64,000 bases of DNA from JAUIAS01 sp030425395. GTDB lineage: Bacteria; Pseudomonadota; Alphaproteobacteria; Rhodobacterales; Rhodobacteraceae. Position 1 is the stretch's first letter, and each line of letters begins with the position of its first letter. Positions 59,645 through 64,000 of this stretch are shown here, piece by piece. The notes under the pieces were generated by a model that saw only the letters and a list, made by a program, of their open reading frames with translations, did no database searches and was not told where the DNA came from. The stretch is from the NCBI GenBank assembly GCA_043553855.1, contig CP121336.1, positions 124,001-188,000 of the forward strand, given 5' to 3'. The position numbers and the translations under genes are program-made.

Positions 59645-60649
59645 ATGGGCTCGGTAACTTCGGTTTTCATACGCAAGGTGGTGGCAGCGCTGGATGATCC
59701 GGCGCTGGCCACAGATTTGTTACGCGCGCTTGATCTCGATCCGGACGGCGCCCCGGATGTGGATCGGATGGTCTCAGCCTCTGATTACTATACGATGCTG
59801 GAACGGATTGCGCGTGGCATTCCCGACGCGACGGGATTTCCGCTGCGTGTGGGGGCCAGTATGCGCTGCGACGATTACGGTGCGTTTGGGCTGGCGTGGA
59901 AAACCGCACCAACCTTGCGCGGATCGTTTCTGCGCGCCGAACGATATGGCAGATTGCTGACATCCGTGGCGCTGTACGAATTGCGGCCAGTGGCCGATGG
60001 CGCGCTTTTCCTGCTGCACAGGGACGGAGAGCGGCGGTTGGGATTGCGCCTTTCGAATGAGGCAACTCTTGCCTCTATCCTGTCTATCATCGCGCAGATC
60101 GTAACCACCCCTGTCGCGCCACGTGCCGTATTTCTAAGGCATCAGGCCCCTGCGGATGTGGCGGCGCATACCGCCTATTTCGGCGTCGAGGTCACCTTTG
60201 GCAGCGCCCATGACGGGTTCCTGTTTTCGGATGCCGATCTTGCGCGCCCCAACCGTCTGGGCGATCCGGCCATATCGCAATACCTGTCGCAACAATTGGA
60301 TGCACAGATCACCCAGCGCGCCCCCGACAGCGGATTTGGCGAGGTGCTGCTGCGCCGCATTTCTGACAGGCTGAGCGACGGCGCGCCGCGCGCCACCGAC
60401 ATCGCCCGCGAAATGGGCATGGGCGAACGCACGCTGCGCCGCCGACTGGCGGAAGAGGGCGAAACCTATCAGGATGTCCTGCGCCGGGCGCGGCAGCGGT
60501 TGGCCGAGGGCTTGTTGCTGACGAGCGACCACGGTCTGGCCGAGATTGCCTTTCTGACCGGGTTTTCCGAACAAAGCGCGTTCACCCGCGCCTTCAAGGG
60601 CTGGACGGGCAAGACCCCTGCTGCCTACCGGGTCCAGCATCGCAGTTGA
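59645..60649 (+). CDS. AraC-family transcriptional regulator
   Basis: A 334-residue regulator with an N-terminal Arabinose_bd-type (OruR/ArgR-like) ligand domain (about 1-215) and a C-terminal double helix-turn-helix (about 235-330: ATDIAREMGMGERTLRRRLAEEGETYQDVLRRARQRLAEGLLL and LAEIAFLTGFSEQSAFTRAFKGWTGKTPAAYR). It follows arsJ by 24 bases on the same strand but has no clear functional tie to arsenic. It may control the next gene, an NAD(P)-binding protein, 96 bases downstream. Confidence 0.92.
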   Translation: MGSVTSVFIRKVVAALDDPALATDLLRALDLDPDGAPDVDRMVSASDYYTMLERIARGIPDATGFPLRVGASMRCDDYGAFGLAWKTAPTLRGSFLRAERYGRLLTSVALYELRPVADGALFLLHRDGERRLGLRLSNEATLASILSIIAQIVTTPVAPRAVFLRHQAPADVAAHTAYFGVEVTFGSAHDGFLFSDADLARPNRLGDPAISQYLSQQLDAQITQRAPDSGFGEVLLRRISDRLSDGAPRATDIAREMGMGERTLRRRLAEEGETYQDVLRRARQRLAEGLLLTSDHGLAEIAFLTGFSEQSAFTRAFKGWTGKTPAAYRVQHRS

Positions 60650-60745
60650 CCGGATCCGTCAATACTGTGACCGCCGCCGTCAAGACCCCGCGCGCCCCAA
60701 AGCGCATGTTCCCGTCATCACCAACCCAGATGATGGAGCATCACA

Positions 60746-61579
60746 ATGACCCAACCAACCCGACCCATTCTTGTTATCGGATCTACTGGCAAGACCGGCA
60801 GCCGCATCGCTGCAGGATTGCGCGCGGCAGGCCACCCCGTGCGCGACGGCAGCCGCAACGCCCTGATCCCGTTCGATTGGGATGACGACACAACGTGGGC
60901 CGCTTCCCTTGATGGCGTGAGCGCAGCCTATGTTTCGTATTTCCCCGATCTCGCTTTTCCGGGTGCTTCAGACCGGATCGCCGCGCTGTCGGCGCTGGCC
61001 CGGCAGATGGGCGTGGGGCGTCTTGTCCTGTTGTCGGGACGCGGTGAAACCCACGCCGAGGCCTGCGAACAGATCATCCGCGACAGTGGCGTGGATTTCA
61101 CCTTGCTGCGCTGTGCGTGGTTCATGCAGAATTTTACCGAAGGCTATTTGCGCGATCCGGTCATTGCGGGTTCAATCGCCCTGCCCGCCGGACGCGTTGA
61201 GGAACCGATGATCGACGTGGACGATATCGCCGAGGTGGCCATCGCAGCCCTGACCGAGCCTCACCACGGTGGCCAGCTTTATGAAATCACCGGCCCGGAG
61301 ATGCTGGATTTCGACAAAGCCGCCGCGATCCTGTCGCAGGCAACGGGCCGAACCGTGACCTATACCCCGATCACGCTTGAGGACTTCCGCACCGCCATGA
61401 CCGCCATCGCGGGCAGCTTTGTCGCGGATGTGTTTACCCATGTCTGCGAAGAGGCGCTGGACGGGCGCAATGCGTGGCTGGGCGACGGGGTTCAGCGCGC
61501 ATTGGGCCGCCCGCCGCGCAGCTTTGCGCAGGTTTGCGCGCGGGCAGCGGCCAGCGGTGCCTGGCAAGAGGCCGCATAA
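60746..61579 (+). CDS. NmrA-like NAD(P)-binding protein
   Basis: A 277-residue atypical short-chain dehydrogenase. The dinucleotide motif is VIGSTGKTGSRIAAGL (GxxGxxG); it has an NmrA/NAD(P)H-binding fold with YVSYFPDLAFPGASDRI, VDFTLLRCAWFMQNF and YEITGPEMLDF. Many members act as redox sensors or quinone reductases. GGAG lies upstream of the ATG. It forms a pair with the following DUF1772 gene (1 base apart), a common arrangement next to AraC regulators. Confidence 0.87.
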   Translation: MTQPTRPILVIGSTGKTGSRIAAGLRAAGHPVRDGSRNALIPFDWDDDTTWAASLDGVSAAYVSYFPDLAFPGASDRIAALSALARQMGVGRLVLLSGRGETHAEACEQIIRDSGVDFTLLRCAWFMQNFTEGYLRDPVIAGSIALPAGRVEEPMIDVDDIAEVAIAALTEPHHGGQLYEITGPEMLDFDKAAAILSQATGRTVTYTPITLEDFRTAMTAIAGSFVADVFTHVCEEALDGRNAWLGDGVQRALGRPPRSFAQVCARAAASGAWQEAA

Positions 61580-61580
61580 C

Positions 61581-62057
61581 ATGGCGTTGTGGTTCACCCT
61601 GACCTGCCACGCCGCAGCCTTGGCTTACGGGTTGCTGGGGGGCATTTTTCTCGCCTTTTCGGACTTTGTGATGCGGGCGCTGGGGGACACCCCCGGCGCA
61701 GGCGGCATCGCCGCTATGCAGCAGATCAACCGCGCCGTGTATCGCGCTGTTTTCATGGGAATTTTCATGGGAATGGTGCCGGTATCCCTGGCAATCGCGA
61801 TTTATGCCTGGATCTCGCAAGGGTCCGAGGGATGGCCCTTTGTCGTGGCGGGTGTGGTCTACGTCGTGTTTTGCTTTGCCACCACGGCCGCGTTCAACGT
61901 GCCGATGAACACCGCGCTCGACCGCTTGCCCGCCGCGCAAGCCGAAGGCTATTGGCGGGATGTCTATCTGCCGCGCTGGACGGCGTGGAACTCTCTGCGC
62001 ACGCTGGCTTGCGCAGGGGCGGCGGTTGCGATGGTCTGGGGGCTGGCAACGCGGTAG
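61581..62057 (+). CDS. DUF1772-family membrane protein
   Basis: A 158-residue membrane protein with four TM helices (about residues 5-28, 52-75, 82-104 and 136-153). The DUF1772 pattern is GGIFLAFSDFVMRAL, AMQQINRAVYRAVFMGIFMG, FNVPMNTALDRLPAA and WTAWNSLRTLACAGA. Function is unknown; members are often next to NAD(P)-binding proteins and AraC regulators, as here. It is convergent with the YqaA gene, 5 bases apart. Confidence 0.9.
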   Translation: MALWFTLTCHAAALAYGLLGGIFLAFSDFVMRALGDTPGAGGIAAMQQINRAVYRAVFMGIFMGMVPVSLAIAIYAWISQGSEGWPFVVAGVVYVVFCFATTAAFNVPMNTALDRLPAAQAEGYWRDVYLPRWTAWNSLRTLACAGAAVAMVWGLATR

Positions 62058-62062
62058 CCCCC

Positions 62063-62491
62063 TCAGATCCACGCAAGCGCCACTCCCGCCACAACGAGGT
62101 AACGCCCACCCTTGGCCAAGGTCACGATAATCACGAAACTGGCCAAGGGCTCGCGCAGGAACCCTGCAACGACGGTCAAGGGATCGCCGATCACCGGCAC
62201 CCAGCTGAGAAGCAGGCTCAGCCTGCCCCACCGGCGATAGCGGTCCTCGGCACGGGCGAGTGCGGACGGGGAAACCGGAAACCACGCGCGATCACGCAGC
62301 CGCCCGGCCCACCGCCCGAGCACCCAGTTGACCACCGACCCCAACACGTTGCCAAGCGTGGCTGCGATCAGCGCGAGGGCAAGAGCGACCTCACCTTCCG
62401 CCAGAAGATAAACCAACAGCGCCTCCGACTGCGCCGGAAGGATCGTGGCAGCCAGAAAGGACACCGCAAAAAGACTTGCCAACGCGGTCAT
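62063..62491 (-). CDS. YqaA-family inner-membrane protein (SNARE-associated/DedA superfamily)
   Basis: A 142-residue membrane protein with about four hydrophobic segments (1-15, 32-52, 90-115, 120-140). The YqaA pattern is LPAQSEALLVYLLAEGE, IAATLGNVLGSVVNWVLGRWAG and LLSWVPVIGDPLTVVAGFLREPLASFVIIVTLAKGGRYLVV. The superfamily takes part in lipid carrier recycling. Length matches YqaA proteins. The family is well supported; substrate is not. Confidence 0.9.
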   Translation of the reverse strand: MTALASLFAVSFLAATILPAQSEALLVYLLAEGEVALALALIAATLGNVLGSVVNWVLGRWAGRLRDRAWFPVSPSALARAEDRYRRWGRLSLLLSWVPVIGDPLTVVAGFLREPLASFVIIVTLAKGGRYLVVAGVALAWI

Positions 62492-62580
62492 GCCCGCGCC
62501 GTCCGTTGACCTTGTTCCACACTGGAAATCAGAATGTCAGCCCCCAAGGCTTGTGCCGCGTTTCCCGCGCAGTGAAACGC

Positions 62581-62609
62581 AAAACGGCGCGGCCGCCAAG
62601 CCGCACCGT
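62581..62609 (-). terminator. Terminator of the outer-membrane beta-barrel gene
   Basis: On the minus strand ACGGTGCGGC pairs with GCCGCGCCGT (10 bp, one G-T pair) across a 6-base loop, then TTT. It begins 28 bases after the stop at 62637. Confidence 0.7.
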
Positions 62610-62636
62610 CTGAATTTCGCATCGCGATCCGTTGGA

Positions 62637-63858
62637 TCAGATATCCAGTTTCCAAGAAAAGCCGAACGTTACCGCATCGGCGTTGTCGAACACTTCGCCT
62701 GCATCAACGTTCAGGCTGAACGCACCCAGTTTGCCATTCAAATCAACACCAAAGCCCACGCGCGGAGAGACGCTGTCGGTGCGGATTGCGCCATCCTTGA
62801 AGCTGGTCGATTCCACCGCCAGCGACGCATATGGCCGCGCCATGGAACCGGGGGCAAAATCCACGCGCATTCCCAAAGACGCGGTCGTTGACGTGATTTC
62901 GCGCGCACCGCCAACGGCTGCCGCGGGCAGGATTTCCCGGAAACCGCGCACACCCAGATGAGACGTGGTTGCAAAGCCCCAGAGATCATACTCTGCCGAT
63001 GCTTTCAGCCCGGCCGAGGTGCGCCGGCTGGTGTAGCTGGTGCCAGCCGCTGTATAATTGGGGTTGGCCAATACCGCATAGGCATCAATGGAATAACGGC
63101 TCCCGATCTGCGCCGACAGATATGGGCCAAAGCTGAGAGAGTTCGTCTCGTAGTTGATACCGCCAGAGGTCACATTATAGGTGCCATAGGACAGGACCGC
63201 ACCGAGGAAGGCGTTCTCAGTGATCGCAACATCGCCACCGATGCTGAACTCGCCACCGCTTCCGTCAAGTGTTCCCCCGAATTGCGTGCCCTGAAGCGCC
63301 ATCCAAAGCGCGCCGGTGGGTTGTCCCAGCGCCGACGCCACCCCTTGGGTGGACAGGGTGGTCAGAAAAAAAACCGCTGGTGGACAGAACCGGCGCACTG
63401 CCTGATTTACGGGCACCCATGGCGTTACCAAGCGCGGCACCGATATGGTTCCCCGAAGCACCACCGACAGCAACAATCGCATCGCGTTCGGCATCAAGCT
63501 CGGCCTGGTTGGGACCGGTGGAACAGGTCGCAGTCACACGCGAATTGAGACCGTCGCCAAATCCGCCGACGCTGTAGCGGTCAATACCGTTGGTAAACGA
63601 AACCTGTTTGCCGTTACACTCTGCTGCTGACGAACAGACCCCCCGAATGGACAAGCTCGAAAATGTTCCGGGGTTTTCAACCGAAATGGTGAACACCGCG
63701 CCGGGGCCGTATCGGTCGCGAAGATCCATTACGTCGCCCTTGGAGCGAAACGTCTGGCTGAGCGAAGTCCCGTCACAGGTCCGAGCGGAAGCAGCCTGCG
63801 CCGCGATACCGACGCTGCACAAGGCGGCAGTGAGTGTACTGATTGTTAACAAGCGCAT
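62637..63858 (-). pseudogene. Outer-membrane beta-barrel protein, split by a frameshift in a T8 tract
   Basis: Two overlapping frames make one protein. The first (63858-63265) begins with a signal peptide MRLLTISTLTAALCSVGIAAQA and a secreted domain with a Cys pair (RGVCSSAAECNGK), then reads off course after the T8 run. The second (read from the run to 62637) continues TLSTQGVASALGQPTGALWMALQGTQFGG and is an alternating-strand beta-barrel ending in AVTFGFSWKLDI. The run at 63366-63373 is the only place where they join: one T fewer restores a single frame of about 406 codons. It may be a true pseudogene, a phase-variable gene or a sequencing error. The barrel resembles autotransporter-like outer-membrane domains. 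Confidence 0.8.
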
Positions 63859-64000
63859 CGTGATTCCTTACATGATTTGGCGGCTTTGGTCGCAAATCAA
63901 GAGTCTAACAACAAGCAACAAAACCCGGTTTTCGCACTGGCTGTTTTGACGGTGCTGAAAATGACACGCTCCCAAGCACAGGGATGCGTTGATGGATGTG

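Overview
The window is a high-GC alphaproteobacterial chromosome segment, most like a member of the Roseobacter group (Rhodobacterales). The evidence is gene content: a C4-type 5-aminolevulinate synthase gene (hemA) with an FNR-type box upstream, a Bpt-type aminoacyl-tRNA-protein transferase, DUF2852, DUF2189 and RDD membrane proteins, a TRAP transporter beside a NarL-type two-component pair, and GTA-like phage proteins. No 16S or plasmid functions are present, so the species cannot be named.

Layout. 1-3858: the start of glnE (runs off the left edge), a YbaK-type deacylase, two small membrane proteins and bpt. 4027-11016: a TRAP transporter (dctP-dctQ-dctM, minus strand) transcribed away from a histidine kinase/response regulator pair that probably controls it. 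11256-13882: ilvB-ilvN behind a leader peptide (Leu-Ile-Val-Val-Val) and a transcription attenuator. 13949-20090: small regulators, a Rieske oxygenase, DUF2189, amidase and SDR genes. 20169-28719: envelope and housekeeping genes (prfB, PBP1A, AmiC amidase, aminotransferase, M48 peptidase with TPR-like tail, DsbA/ScsC-like thioredoxin). 28845-34410: ispG, a RodZ-like protein, hemA and an M20 peptidase. 34601-37384: EamA transporter, glycosyltransferase, sulfotransferase-like protein. 37456-37642: two identical tRNA-Asp genes with their own promoter.

38181-55257 is a 17-kb integrated phage-like element. It is bounded by a 26-bp direct repeat of the 3' end of tRNA-Val(TAC), and the tyrosine integrase lies next to the intact tRNA. 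On the minus strand it carries portal, a fused prohead protease-capsid, tail chaperones, HNH, connector, gp10, DUF3168, head closure, terS, terL and tape measure. The minor tail gene is broken by two in-frame stops. I see no major tail protein, receptor-binding, lysis, replication or repressor gene. All plus-strand genes in the element are AT-rich unknown cargo; the two-gene unit at 47583-48735 is the best candidate for an undescribed accessory (possibly defence) system.

55376-62491: MaoC, histidine phosphatase, an arsenate operon (arsR-arsC fusion, GAPDH, arsJ) with a 24-bp palindromic operator, an AraC regulator, an NAD(P)-binding protein, DUF1772 and a YqaA-family protein. The window ends with an outer-membrane beta-barrel gene split by a frameshift in a run of eight identical bases.

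A GC-rich intergenic repeat family (four copies at 3873, 11057, 24014 and 34432) follows the 3' end of genes in the same orientation each time and probably serves as a terminator.
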